From NCBI GenBank assembly GCA_025356275.1, contig JANXUK010000090.1, positions 1-38,087 on the forward strand: a DNA stretch of 38,087 nt. The letters are read 5' to 3'. The translations under genes and the position numbers were made by a program. Shown piece by piece: positions 1 through 8,179 of the stretch. Position 1 is the stretch's first letter, and each line of letters starts with the position of its first letter. Below the pieces are notes generated by a model. The model searched no databases. It was not told the origin of the DNA and worked only from the letters and a program-made list of their open reading frames with translations. The DNA is from Sphingomonadales bacterium (GTDB lineage Bacteria; Pseudomonadota; Alphaproteobacteria; Sphingomonadales; Sphingomonadaceae).

Positions 1-291
1 ATCGAGTAAAGCGCTCGCTGCTTGGCAGAGGCCGGGCAGTGGTTTAGACCCCCGACCAGAGAGTCTGTTTGCCGAAAAGCGCGAAAAGGCGTTTTTCGGC
101 AGCCTGTGCCATCCCGCTCCCCCCGGCGCGGGCCACCCACAGAATATCCTGAATGGGTGGCCCGCGCCGGGGGGAGCGGATGGCACAGGCTGCCGAAAAA
201 CGCCTTTTCGCGCTTTTCGGCAAACAGACTCTCTGGTCGGGGGTCTAAACCACTGCCCGGCCTCTGCCAAGCAGCGAGCGCTTTACTCGAT
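1..291. repeat. Giant inverted repeat at the window edge
   Basis: Bases 1-139 and 154-291 are reverse complements except for one extra C in the left arm (CATCCCGCTCC against GGAGCGGATG), with a 14-base loop at 140-153. Each arm also holds its own hairpin (GCCGAAAA...TTTTCGGC, for example 192-221), so the whole can fold as a cruciform. The inner part (about 61-232) is a copy of a dispersed intergenic hairpin element found elsewhere in this window. The outer 60 bases are different: they mirror the end of the Hpt-like gene, including its stop codon at 283-285. Because the left arm ends exactly at base 1, the outer mirror may be a contig-end fold-back rather than real sequence. The inner element is well supported. 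Confidence 0.85.
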
Positions 292-585
292 GGTGACGGT
301 TTGCAGGAACGCGGCCAGTTTGCGGATGACCACCGGGTCGCCCGGCGCCGATTCCAGCGCTTCCTCGGATAGCGCGATCAGCGGCCATACCTGAAAGCTG
401 GCGGCCAGACCCTTCAGGCGCAGCGCCGCCATCTGCCAATTGCCGTCACAGCGCGAGCGCCGCAACAGATCGACCTGGCGCGAAAGGCTGTCCAAAAACG
501 CCCCGCGCAACTCGTCGAGCAATGCCGGATCGTCGCCAGCAGCGGCGGCGAGGGTGGCGTCAAGGGCTCCTGCTTCATATGCCAT
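283..585 (-). CDS. Hpt-like domain protein lacking the phospho-accepting histidine
   Basis: A 100-residue, mostly helical alanine- and leucine-rich protein. Its length and the segment 'AALRLKGLAASF' resemble a histidine phosphotransfer (Hpt) domain, in which a histidine sits just before the (L)KG segment (HxLKG). Here that place is taken by leucine in 'ALRLKG', so phosphotransfer is unlikely; a docking or inhibitory role would be an inference. The start is ATG at 585; no strong ribosome site is visible. It is divergent from the coiled-coil gene at 671. Its stop codon lies inside the edge inverted repeat, whose arm supplies a terminator-like hairpin at 192-221. The Hpt assignment rests on motif and size only. 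Confidence 0.6.
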   Translation of the reverse strand: MAYEAGALDATLAAAAGDDPALLDELRGAFLDSLSRQVDLLRRSRCDGNWQMAALRLKGLAASFQVWPLIALSEEALESAPGDPVVIRKLAAFLQTVTIE

Positions 586-609
586 GCCAGCGTGACTAGC
601 ATGAACAGG

Positions 610-624
610 TTAATCAGGGTTTAT
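610..624. promoter_or_regulatory. CtrA-like box in a divergent promoter region
   Basis: The sequence TTAA-N7-TTAT matches the CtrA consensus TTAA-N7-TTAA at seven of eight fixed bases. It lies in the 85-base gap between the divergent Hpt-like gene and the TipN-like gene. An inverted repeat ATCAGG (613-618) / CCTGAT (637-642) overlaps it. CtrA control of polarity and cell-cycle genes is established in alphaproteobacteria; binding here is inferred. Confidence 0.35.
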
Positions 625-670
625 CACGGGGGTTTTCCTGATAGATACGGTGCATTCGAGAGGGATTTGT

Positions 671-3049
671 ATGGCCGGGGGCAGCCGCTTCGTTGCGATT
701 GAACAATCTGGCGAGGGCCAGGCGCCCGATGCCGCGCCCGCGCCCGACATGGCCGCGTCCGCCGATAGCTGGGTCGATGCCGAGTGGGAGGAGGCCGGCG
801 ATCCTGCGACCGGCTCTGTTGCCGATTGGCTGATGCCGGCGCTGGCGTTCCTGTGTCTGATGGTGTGGAGCAATCTGTTCATCTGGGCCAACCATGAGGC
901 GATGATGGCGGGGGCCAGCCCGGCGCAATGGATTGGCTGGGTCGGGGCGTGGTCGGGGCCGGTGCTACTGATCGGGGTGGTCTGGCTGCTCGTCATGCGC
1001 TCCAGCCGGCGGCATGCGGCGCGTTTCGTCGATGCGGCGCGGCAGGTCGAGAGCGAGGCAGCGCGGCTCGAAACGCGGCTGGTCGCGGTAAACCGGGAGC
1101 TCAGTCTGGCGCGCGAGTTCCTGGCGGCGGAGGCACGCGATCTGGAATCCCTGGGCCGGATCGCCGCCGAGCGGCTGGGCGAACATGCGCGCGCCCTGGC
1201 CGATCTGATCATCAGCAACGGCGCGCAAGTGCAGGCGATCGGCAGCGTCAGCAGCACTGCGCGCGACAATATGGAGGCTTTGCGCGGGCAATTGCCGGTG
1301 ATCGCCGCCTCGGCCAAGGACGTGGCCAACAACATCGGTCACGCCGGGCGGATCGCGCATGGGCAGCTGGATGAAATGGTCAGCGGCCTCGCGCGGATTA
1401 ACGAATTCGGGCAGGCGGCCGAACATCAGGTGATCAGCCTGCGCGGGGGGATCTACGAGGCCTTGGGCGTGTTCGATGCAACGCTGACCCGGATCGATGC
1501 GATGACCGACACGCGGCTGGCCACCTTGGCTGAGCGCGGCGCGGCTTTGCAGGACGCGCTGACGCAGGGCGAGAATGCGGCGCTGACGGCTTTGCACCGG
1601 CGGCTGGATGCGGTGCGCGATGCCGCAGACGGTCTGGCCACCAAATTGCGCGATGGTGAGGCGCGGGCGCTGGATGATTGGCAGGCATCAGCGGCGCGGC
1701 TCGATGGCGAATTGGGCGCGATGTCGGCGCGGCTGGAGCGCGCGGACCACACGGCGAGCGAGGCGGCGCAGGCGCGGATCGAAGCGCTGGGTGCCCATGC
1801 GGCGCGGATCGACGGCGAATTTGCCCGGCACCACGCGGCGCAGGACGCGGCGCTGGCCGCTCTGGCCGAACGTAGCAGCACGGCTCTGGCCGAGATGGCC
1901 GCGATCGAGGCGCGCGCCCGCGCGATCAATGCCGAGACTGCGGCGGCGCAGGCCTCGCTGGCGGAGCGGCTGGACCGGCTGACGCTGGCGCTGGCCGATG
2001 GCAAGGAGCGGATCGCGGCAACCGATACAGCGCTGACCGGCCTGACCGACAGCAGCGTGCGGCTGCTCGAACTGATCCAGGCCAGTGTCCAGCACAGCCG
2101 CGACAATTTGCCCAAGGCCATCGGGATCAGCGAGCACCGGTTGGGCACGCTGGAAACCCGCGCCATCGCCTTGCGCGATACCGTAGGCGAGGCGGGAGCG
2201 CGGGCTGAGGATCTGTCACGCCATGTGCTGGCCAGCGGTGAGGCTTTGGCGGGCATTGCCGGGCAAACCGCCACGCAAAGCGAGGCATTGTCCGGCATCG
2301 CCGGGTCGCTGGCCGCGATCACCGATCAGACCGAGGCGCTGGCCGCGCGGGCACAGGGCGAGCTTTCGGCCGCCATCGCCCAATTGGCCGGCACGGCACG
2401 CGGCGCGGTGGACGACATCGAGACGCATGGATCGGCGTCGATCTCAGCGCTGGCCGAACGGTTGGGCGCGGAGAGCGGCGCCGCCATCGAAAAGGCGATG
2501 CGGCATCACGCCGGCGAGATCGCCGGACAGCTGGAGCAGGCCGCCGCCCATGCCGCCGGGGTCAGCCGCGAGGCGGCGCTGCAATTGCGCAACCAGCTCG
2601 CCAAGGTCGACGAGCTCGCCGGCAACCTGGAGCGCCGCGTCGCCCACGCCCGTGAGCGCGCCGAGGAGCAGGTCGACAATGATTTCGCCCGCCGCGTCGC
2701 GCTGATCACCGAAGCGCTCAATTCCAACGCCATCGACATCGCCAAGACGCTGGACAGCGACGTGTCGGACACCGCCTGGGCCGCCTATCTGCGCGGCGAC
2801 CGGGGCATATTCACCCGCCGCGCGGTGCGCCTGCTGGAGGCGCCAGAGGCCAAGGCGGTGGCGCAATTGTACGAGGACGACCGCGTTTTCCACGATCACG
2901 TCAGCCACTACATCCACGATTTCGAGGCGATGCTGCGCCAGCTGCTGTCCACCCGCGACGGGCATTCGTTGGGGGTGACGCTGCTGTCGTCGGATATGGG
3001 CAAGTTGTATGTGGCCTTGGCGCAGGCGATCGACCGGCTGCGGGGTTAG
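671..3049 (+). CDS. Membrane-anchored coiled-coil protein, TipN-like architecture
   Basis: A 792-residue protein with an acidic cytoplasmic N-terminus, two transmembrane helices (about residues 53-73 and 86-108), then a roughly 570-residue alanine-, glutamate- and arginine-rich coiled coil. A less repetitive C-terminal domain (about 680-792) ends with 'SSDMGKLYVALAQAIDRL'. Two N-terminal membrane segments followed by a very long coiled coil is the layout of TipN, the pole-marking protein of Caulobacter, and the size is close. I infer a scaffold or polarity role but cannot prove orthology. The start at ATG 671 is preferred over the GTG at 650 because GAGAGGGA (657-664) sits at proper ribosome-site distance. 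It ends just before a palindromic element shared with the convergent DUF1467 gene. Confidence 0.6.
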   Translation: MAGGSRFVAIEQSGEGQAPDAAPAPDMAASADSWVDAEWEEAGDPATGSVADWLMPALAFLCLMVWSNLFIWANHEAMMAGASPAQWIGWVGAWSGPVLLIGVVWLLVMRSSRRHAARFVDAARQVESEAARLETRLVAVNRELSLAREFLAAEARDLESLGRIAAERLGEHARALADLIISNGAQVQAIGSVSSTARDNMEALRGQLPVIAASAKDVANNIGHAGRIAHGQLDEMVSGLARINEFGQAAEHQVISLRGGIYEALGVFDATLTRIDAMTDTRLATLAERGAALQDALTQGENAALTALHRRLDAVRDAADGLATKLRDGEARALDDWQASAARLDGELGAMSARLERADHTASEAAQARIEALGAHAARIDGEFARHHAAQDAALAALAERSSTALAEMAAIEARARAINAETAAAQASLAERLDRLTLALADGKERIAATDTALTGLTDSSVRLLELIQASVQHSRDNLPKAIGISEHRLGTLETRAIALRDTVGEAGARAEDLSRHVLASGEALAGIAGQTATQSEALSGIAGSLAAITDQTEALAARAQGELSAAIAQLAGTARGAVDDIETHGSASISALAERLGAESGAAIEKAMRHHAGEIAGQLEQAAAHAAGVSREAALQLRNQLAKVDELAGNLERRVAHARERAEEQVDNDFARRVALITEALNSNAIDIAKTLDSDVSDTAWAAYLRGDRGIFTRRAVRLLEAPEAKAVAQLYEDDRVFHDHVSHYIHDFEAMLRQLLSTRDGHSLGVTLLSSDMGKLYVALAQAIDRLRG

Positions 3050-3050
3050 C

Positions 3051-3098
3051 GCGTGATGACAAAAAGTGGGCACCGGTTTTTGTCGATAAATCACGCGC
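3051..3098. repeat. Nested palindromic element, copy A (AAAAAGTGGG / ACCGGTTTTT family)
   Basis: Outer arms GCGTGAT (3051-3057) and ATCACGC (3090-3096) enclose inner arms GAC (3058-3060) and GTC (3082-3084), which flank AAAAAGTGGG-CACCGGTTTTT. A tail ACAAAGACT follows. The second copy is at 24625-24670. This copy lies between the 3' ends of convergent genes and could serve as a bidirectional terminator. Confidence 0.75.
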
Positions 3099-3110
3099 CA
3101 ACAAAGACTT

Positions 3111-3401
3111 TTAATACCCCTTGGACACCGACGCCGGCGGGTGGACCAGGCTGATGTCGTCGATCGACACCCAGCCGTGGAGGAAATTGGCATAGAACAG
3201 CGCGAAGGTCAGCGTCGCCAGGATGGTGGCGCGCAGCACGATGCGGCGCGGGTTGAAATTGCTCGGCGCGCTTTCGGTCTGACCGGGCACCAGATTGGGC
3301 GCTGCCTCATCATGGGCCGTGCGGATACCGAAAGGCATCACCAGGAACGCCGACAGCGTCCAGAACAGCACATAGATGGCCAGCATAGAGAACCATCTCA
3401 T
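3111..3401 (-). CDS. DUF1467 family small membrane protein
   Basis: A 96-residue protein with two hydrophobic helices, about residues 5-25 ('LAIYVLFWTLSAFLVMPFG') and 58-75, separated by a polar segment. The 'MPFG' followed by 'IRTAHDE' after the first helix is typical of the DUF1467 family of alphaproteobacteria, whose function is unknown. The start is ATG at 3401, which overlaps the ribonuclease J stop codon as ATGA, so it is probably translated by coupling as the last gene of the nuo-birA-coaX-rnj operon. An upstream in-frame extension to 3536 would run inside ribonuclease J and is rejected. Confidence 0.8.
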   Translation of the reverse strand: MRWFSMLAIYVLFWTLSAFLVMPFGIRTAHDEAAPNLVPGQTESAPSNFNPRRIVLRATILATLTFALFYANFLHGWVSIDDISLVHPPASVSKGY

Positions 3402-5200
3402 CGGCCCCGCCCCCTTTCTTGGCCTTGGCCCGAACGCTGTTTGGCCGGCGCCTTGGCTGGCCGCGATGGGGCGGCGGCGCGCGATGGGCCAACGCCGTCC
3501 AGCAGCATCACATTGACCTGCGGCCGCTTGCCGCACCAGCGGGTTGCAGCGCGGCGGGCGGCGAGTCGCGCGGCCTCGGCCACCTCCCCGGCGTCACCGC
3601 GCTTGGCGGGTGACAGCTTGGCCAGCGACGCCGCGACATCGCCCTCGGCCTCGGCGATGAACGTATCGAGATCCTCGACCAGCGGCAGGCCCAACGCGGT
3701 GACCTGCACCTTGCCGCCGGCCAGCGCCACGACCACCACGCCATCCTTGGCCAGCCGCCGCCGCATCGCAATCGCCTCGCCATCCGCCGGCGAGATGATG
3801 TCACCATCGAGGATCAGCCGACCATTGCGCACCTGCGCCAACCGCCCGGGCTTACCGGGGGCGAGGCGCAGCAGGTCGCCGTTCTGCTGCACCAGGTTGA
3901 TCGGAATGCCGCTCGCCTTGCCCAGCCGCGCCTGCTCGGCCATATGGCGCAATTCGCCATGCACCGGCACCAGCATCTGCGGGCGAATCCAGCCATATAG
4001 CGCCTGCAACTCGGGCCGCCCGGGATGGCCAGACACATGGATCATGGCCTGCCGGTCGGTGACGATGGTGACGCCCATCTCGGCCAGCCGGTTCTGGATG
4101 CGGCCGATCGCGATCTCATTGCCGGGGATTTGGCGGCTGGAGAACAGCACGCTGTCGCCCGCTTCCAGCTTGATCTTGTGGCTGCCATCGGCGACTCGAG
4201 CCAGCGCCGCGCGCGGCTCCCCCTGCCCGCCGGTGGCGATGACCAGCAGCTTGCCGCGCGGCAGGCCCATCGCGGTGTCGACATCGACGATATCGGGGAA
4301 ATCGCGCAGATAACCACAGCTTTTGGCCGCACCGATGATCCGGTCGAGCGAGCGCCCGGCAACGCACAGCCGGCGGCCCGTCGCCCGCGCCACCTCGCCC
4401 AGCGTTTGCAGCCGCGAAACGTTAGAGGCAAACGTGGTGATCAGCACGCGGCCCTTGTGCCGCCCAACCTCAGCCAGCAGGCCGCGCTTGACCTCACCCT
4501 CGGAGCCCGAGGCCTCCTTGTTGAACACATTGGTCGAATCGCACACCAGCGCTAGAACCCCCTCATCGCCGAGCCGGGTCAGCTCGTCCGGGGTTGCGGG
4601 GGTGCCGATCAGCGGCTCATCATCCAGCTTCCAGTCGCCCGTGTGGAAAATGCGGCCAAACGGTGTCTCGATCACCAGCCCATTGCCCTCGGCAATCGAA
4701 TGCGCCAGCGGCACATAGCGGATGCCGAATGGCCCGAGGTGGAACTCATCCTCATGGTCGATCACCCGCAGGTCGATCTCGCGCGCGATACCGGCCTCCT
4801 GCAATTTGGCGGCGACCAGCTTGGCGGTGAACGGCGTGGCGTATAGCGGCACGCCCAGATCGCGCGCGAAATAGGGCACCGCGCCAATATGATCCTCATG
4901 CGCATGGGTCAGCACGATGCCGATCAGATCCTCGCGGCGCTGCTCGATAAAGTCCAGATCGGCGAAAACCAGCTCGGTGCCGGGGTATTCATTGGCGCCG
5001 AAGGTCATGCCGAGGTCAACCATCAACCATTTGCCGCGGCAACCATAGAGGTTGACGTTCATCCCGATCTCGCCCGATCCGCCCAGCGCGCAGAACAGCA
5101 ATTCGTCGCCGGGGGTCAGGTCACGGCGATTTGCGCCTGCTGGCTTGGCGGCGGGCTGGGCGGCGGGTTTTTGGCCCCTGTTGGCATTGGCATTGGTCAT
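3398..5200 (-). CDS. rnj: Ribonuclease J
   Basis: A 600-residue metallo-beta-lactamase / beta-CASP ribonuclease, a 5'-to-3' exo- and endonuclease in RNA maturation and decay. The metal-binding motif THAHEDH is at residues 98-104, followed by H167 in 'PLAHSIAEG' and HTGD at 186-189. '[11 protein letters not shown]'-type sequence (here '[11 protein letters not shown]') marks the beta-CASP C motif. There is a disordered N-terminus of about 25 residues ([13 protein letters not shown]...) and a basic tail rich in alanine, proline and arginine that may bind RNA. Its ATG overlaps the coaX stop codon, and its own TGA overlaps the next start. RNase E is also present in this window, so the cell has both RNA-decay enzymes, as is common in alphaproteobacteria. 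Confidence 0.97.
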   Translation of the reverse strand: MTNANANRGQKPAAQPAAKPAGANRRDLTPGDELLFCALGGSGEIGMNVNLYGCRGKWLMVDLGMTFGANEYPGTELVFADLDFIEQRREDLIGIVLTHAHEDHIGAVPYFARDLGVPLYATPFTAKLVAAKLQEAGIAREIDLRVIDHEDEFHLGPFGIRYVPLAHSIAEGNGLVIETPFGRIFHTGDWKLDDEPLIGTPATPDELTRLGDEGVLALVCDSTNVFNKEASGSEGEVKRGLLAEVGRHKGRVLITTFASNVSRLQTLGEVARATGRRLCVAGRSLDRIIGAAKSCGYLRDFPDIVDVDTAMGLPRGKLLVIATGGQGEPRAALARVADGSHKIKLEAGDSVLFSSRQIPGNEIAIGRIQNRLAEMGVTIVTDRQAMIHVSGHPGRPELQALYGWIRPQMLVPVHGELRHMAEQARLGKASGIPINLVQQNGDLLRLAPGKPGRLAQVRNGRLILDGDIISPADGEAIAMRRRLAKDGVVVVALAGGKVQVTALGLPLVEDLDTFIAEAEGDVAASLAKLSPAKRGDAGEVAEAARLAARRAATRWCGKRPQVNVMLLDGVGPSRAAAPSRPAKAPAKQRSGQGQERGRGR

Positions 5201-5979
5201 TGGTTTTCTCCGGCCCGCTGCGCCAGCAGGGCCAAGCCGTGCAGCGTCAGATCGGGGTCAATCACATCGAACAGCGCGTCCTGCGCGCCCAAAAGTACGG
5301 CTAGGCCGCCGGTGGCAATCACCTTGGCGGGGCGGCCGATCTCGGCGCGCATCCGCGCCACCAGCCCCTCGATCATCGCCACACAGCCCCAATAGACGCC
5401 GATCAGCATCTGATCCTCGGTGGTGCGGCCGATCACGCTGGGCCCGCGCGGCGCCTCGATGGCGATACGCGGCAGCTTGGCGGTGTTGCCCACCAGCGCG
5501 TCGAGCGACAGGTTAATGCCCGGCGCGATGATCCCGCCCTTGTAGGCGCCGTTGAAGTCGATGGCGTCAATGGTGGTGGCGGTGCCGAAATCGACGATGA
5601 TCAGGTCGCCGGCATAGCGCGCATGCGCCCCGATAGCATTGACCGCGCGGTCCGCGCCGAGCGAGCGCGGCTCGATCACGTCGATATCGATCCCGTAACC
5701 GGCGGGTGCGGTGCCGGCAACCAGCGGCGTCTTGTCGAAATATCTGGACGCCAGCAGCTCCAGATTGTGCAGCGCGCGCGGCACCACGGTGGCGATGATG
5801 ATCTGGTCGATGGCGCTGCGCTTGATATCCGCGATATGCAGCAGCTGCATCAGCCACACCGCATATTCGTCAGCGGTGCGGCGCGGATCGGTGGCGATGC
5901 GCCAGCGCGCGCGGATTTCGCCGCCCTCGAACAGCGCAAATACGGCATTGGTATTGCCGACATCGATGGCAAGCAGCAT
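5197..5979 (-). CDS. coaX: Type III pantothenate kinase
   Basis: A 260-residue enzyme phosphorylating pantothenate, the first step of coenzyme A synthesis. The N-terminal phosphate-binding motif 'DVGNTN' is at residues 6-11, '[11 protein letters not shown]' binds pantothenate, and 'DFGTATTID' is the catalytic and phosphate-binding segment of the ASKHA fold. Length and motifs are complete. It lies 14 bases after birA and overlaps rnj by four bases (ATGA). The nuo-birA-coaX-rnj order is a familiar alphaproteobacterial arrangement. Confidence 0.97.
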   Translation of the reverse strand: MLLAIDVGNTNAVFALFEGGEIRARWRIATDPRRTADEYAVWLMQLLHIADIKRSAIDQIIIATVVPRALHNLELLASRYFDKTPLVAGTAPAGYGIDIDVIEPRSLGADRAVNAIGAHARYAGDLIIVDFGTATTIDAIDFNGAYKGGIIAPGINLSLDALVGNTAKLPRIAIEAPRGPSVIGRTTEDQMLIGVYWGCVAMIEGLVARMRAEIGRPAKVIATGGLAVLLGAQDALFDVIDPDLTLHGLALLAQRAGENQ

Positions 5980-5993
5980 CAGATTTCCGATAA

Positions 5994-6770
5994 TCAGCCG
6001 AGATTGACCTCGCCGGCGTGGATGCTGCGCTCCGTGCCGTCTGGCAGGGCGAGGCGCAAGGCCCCATCTTCGCTTAGCCCCGCGAAATTGCCGGTCAGTT
6101 GCGCCTCGCCGGGTTCGCCGACCGTCAAGGGTGTGCCAATCGAATGCCCGGCGGCGTGCCAGCGCGCGATCAACGGCGCCAGGCCATAGGTGCGCCAGCG
6201 GTGCAGCTCCTCAGCGAATGCGGCGGCGAGCGTTTCTGCAAAACCGTCGCGGCCGGGCGCGGGGCCGAAATGCGCGAGGCTGATCGTGGCGCGGCCCGCG
6301 ATATTGGGCGTGGCAGCGAGGTTGACGCCGATGCCGATGATGACGCGATCCCCCACCCGCTCCAGCAATATGCCCGCCAGCTTGGCGCCCGCGACCAGCA
6401 CATCGTTGGGCCATTTGAGCATTGCGCGGTGGGGCGGCGGGAGCAGGGGCGCGGCCGCCTCGTACACCGCAAGGCCGGCGGCCAGCGCCAGCGTTCCGGG
6501 CGAGGGATCGTGCGGGGTCAGGCGCGCGGTGGTGGAGCCCATGAAATTGCCAGAACCCCTGACATGGTCTGATCCATCGGACCATTCGCGGCCAAGCCGG
6601 CCCCGGCCCGCGTGCTGCCGGTCGGCGATGAGCCAGTCGCCCTCTGCCAGACGTTCGCCCGCGTTGAGCCTTGCGGCAAGGTCGGCATTGGTCGAGCCGG
6701 TGGTGGCGACGATCTCGATCAGGTATGAAACAGCGCGGAGGCCGCCACCGCCGCCAACCCGCCCAGCCAT
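5994..6770 (-). CDS. birA: Biotin-[acetyl-CoA-carboxylase] ligase, no DNA-binding domain
   Basis: Biotin-protein ligase, which makes biotinyl-AMP and biotinylates the carboxylase carrier protein. Motifs in order: 'GSTN', '[11 protein letters not shown]' (nucleotide-binding loop), 'KWPNDV', 'KLAGIL' and 'IGIGVNLA'. The N-terminal helix-turn-helix of bifunctional BirA is absent, so this is the monofunctional form. The start is uncertain. ATG 6770 overlaps nuoN by 52 bases (258 residues). Homologues usually begin near '[11 protein letters not shown]', and a CTG codon at 6722 overlaps the nuoN TGA as CTGA, matching the overlap style of the operon; it would give 242 residues. About five extra residues lie between 'GREW' and 'GNFMGS' compared with E. 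coli BirA. Confidence 0.9.
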   Translation of the reverse strand: MAGRVGGGGGLRAVSYLIEIVATTGSTNADLAARLNAGERLAEGDWLIADRQHAGRGRLGREWSDGSDHVRGSGNFMGSTTARLTPHDPSPGTLALAAGLAVYEAAAPLLPPPHRAMLKWPNDVLVAGAKLAGILLERVGDRVIIGIGVNLAATPNIAGRATISLAHFGPAPGRDGFAETLAAAFAEELHRWRTYGLAPLIARWHAAGHSIGTPLTVGEPGEAQLTGNFAGLSEDGALRLALPDGTERSIHAGEVNLG

Positions 6771-8179
6771 TTGGTCAGCAAATAGCCGATCGGCGAGACG
6801 AAGGCCGCGCAGATCGCCAACACCGCCTGATGCTCCCACCCGCTTTTGCCCAGCGCGCGCCCGGCGGGCTCATCGAAATACATCAGCTTGACGATCTTGA
6901 GATAATAGAACGCGCCGATCACGCTGGCTGCGATGCCGATGGCCGCCAAAGGCACCAGCCCCGCCGCAACAGCCGCCTGAAACACCACGAATTTGCCCCA
7001 GAAGCCGAACAGCGGCGGAATGCCCGCCAGGCTGAACATCAGCATGGCGAGGCACGCCGAGAGCACCTTGCGCTGGCCGGAGAGGCCGGCAAGATCGCCG
7101 ATATCCTCAAGCTGGTTGCCGTCGACGTCCTTGAGCATCAGCACCGCCACGAACGCGCCCAGCGACATCGCGACATAGATCGCCAGATACACCAGCATCG
7201 CCGCAGCGCCCGCCGGGGTGGCAGCGGCCAGCCCAATCAGAATGAAGCCGACATTGTTGATCGAAGAATAGGCCAGCAGCCGCTTGATATTGCGCTGCCC
7301 AATAGCGCCCAGTGCGCCAACGACAATCGAAGCCAGCGCCGCCGTGATGATGATCGGCTGCCAGCTATGCACCTGCGCGCCGAACGGGCCCAACAGCACC
7401 CGCATGGTCAGCGCCATCGCCGCCACCTTGGGCGCGGTGGAGAAGAAGGTGGTTACAGGCGTCGGTGCGCCCTCATAAACGTCGGGGGTCCACATATGCA
7501 TCGGCACGGCGGACATCTTGAAGCCCAGCCCGACCAGTACGAACACCATGCCGAAGGTCGCGCCCAGCTGCATCGGGCCATGGAAAGCGGCGTGGATGCC
7601 GGCAAAACTGGTGGTGCCGGCAAAGCCATAGGTCAGGCTCATCCCGAACAGCAGGATGCCGCTGGCCAGCGCGCCGAGCACGAAATATTTGAGCCCCGCC
7701 TCGGCCGAACGCTCATTGCCGCGGAGCATCGCGGCCATCACGTATGCCGCCAGCGAGTTCAGCTCGAGGCCGATATACAGCGTAATCAGATTGGTCGCCG
7801 AAACCATCAGCCCCATACCCAGCACCGCCAGCAGCAGCAGAACCGGGTACTCGGCGCGGTGCTGGCCCAGCTTTGCGAAGAACGCCGGCGCGATCAGCAG
7901 GCAGCCGATGGCGCTGGCATAGATCAGCAGCTTGGCAAAGGCGGCAAACGCATCGTCGGCATATTGGCCGTAAAATGCGCTGGCCCCCGGCCCCATTGCG
8001 CCGTTCATAAGCGCGGGCAAAGTCACCACCGCCGCGCCGACCAGCGCCAGCATCGCGGCCCAGCCGATGGCTTTGGCCGCGCGGTCCCCCGCCCAGCCGG
8101 CCCATAGTAGCAGGAGGAACCCCGCAACGCTGAGCACATCTTCGGCCACGGTCAGCCGCAGCGATGCCATCCAGCTCAT
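6719..8179 (-). CDS. nuoN: NADH-quinone oxidoreductase subunit N
   Basis: A 486-residue polytopic membrane subunit of complex I, an antiporter-like proton-pumping subunit with about 14 transmembrane helices. The protein keeps the buried 'YIGLELNSLAAYVM' segment with the essential glutamate of helix 5, and the lysine-bearing 'FFSTAPKVAAM' segment. The start is ATG 8179, whose A is also the last base of the nuoM stop codon (TGATG). It is the last complex I gene, followed at once by birA. Length is normal for the family. Confidence 0.97.
   Translation of the reverse strand: MSWMASLRLTVAEDVLSVAGFLLLLWAGWAGDRAAKAIGWAAMLALVGAAVVTLPALMNGAMGPGASAFYGQYADDAFAAFAKLLIYASAIGCLLIAPAFFAKLGQHRAEYPVLLLLAVLGMGLMVSATNLITLYIGLELNSLAAYVMAAMLRGNERSAEAGLKYFVLGALASGILLFGMSLTYGFAGTTSFAGIHAAFHGPMQLGATFGMVFVLVGLGFKMSAVPMHMWTPDVYEGAPTPVTTFFSTAPKVAAMALTMRVLLGPFGAQVHSWQPIIITAALASIVVGALGAIGQRNIKRLLAYSSINNVGFILIGLAAATPAGAAAMLVYLAIYVAMSLGAFVAVLMLKDVDGNQLEDIGDLAGLSGQRKVLSACLAMLMFSLAGIPPLFGFWGKFVVFQAAVAAGLVPLAAIGIAASVIGAFYYLKIVKLMYFDEPAGRALGKSGWEHQAVLAICAAFVSPIGYLLTKWLGGLAAVAASALFHT

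Noticed and set aside
1..9. End of a second plus-strand gene (ATC GAG TAA) at the window edge
   Set aside because: It is the exact mirror of the end of the Hpt-like gene within the edge inverted repeat, probably not an independent gene.
6671..8107. Long plus-strand open frame, very rich in histidine, arginine and glutamine, across nuoN
   Set aside because: Antisense shadow of the membrane helices of nuoN; similar His/Gln/Arg frames appear opposite nuoM, nuoL and nuoJ, which is a codon effect.
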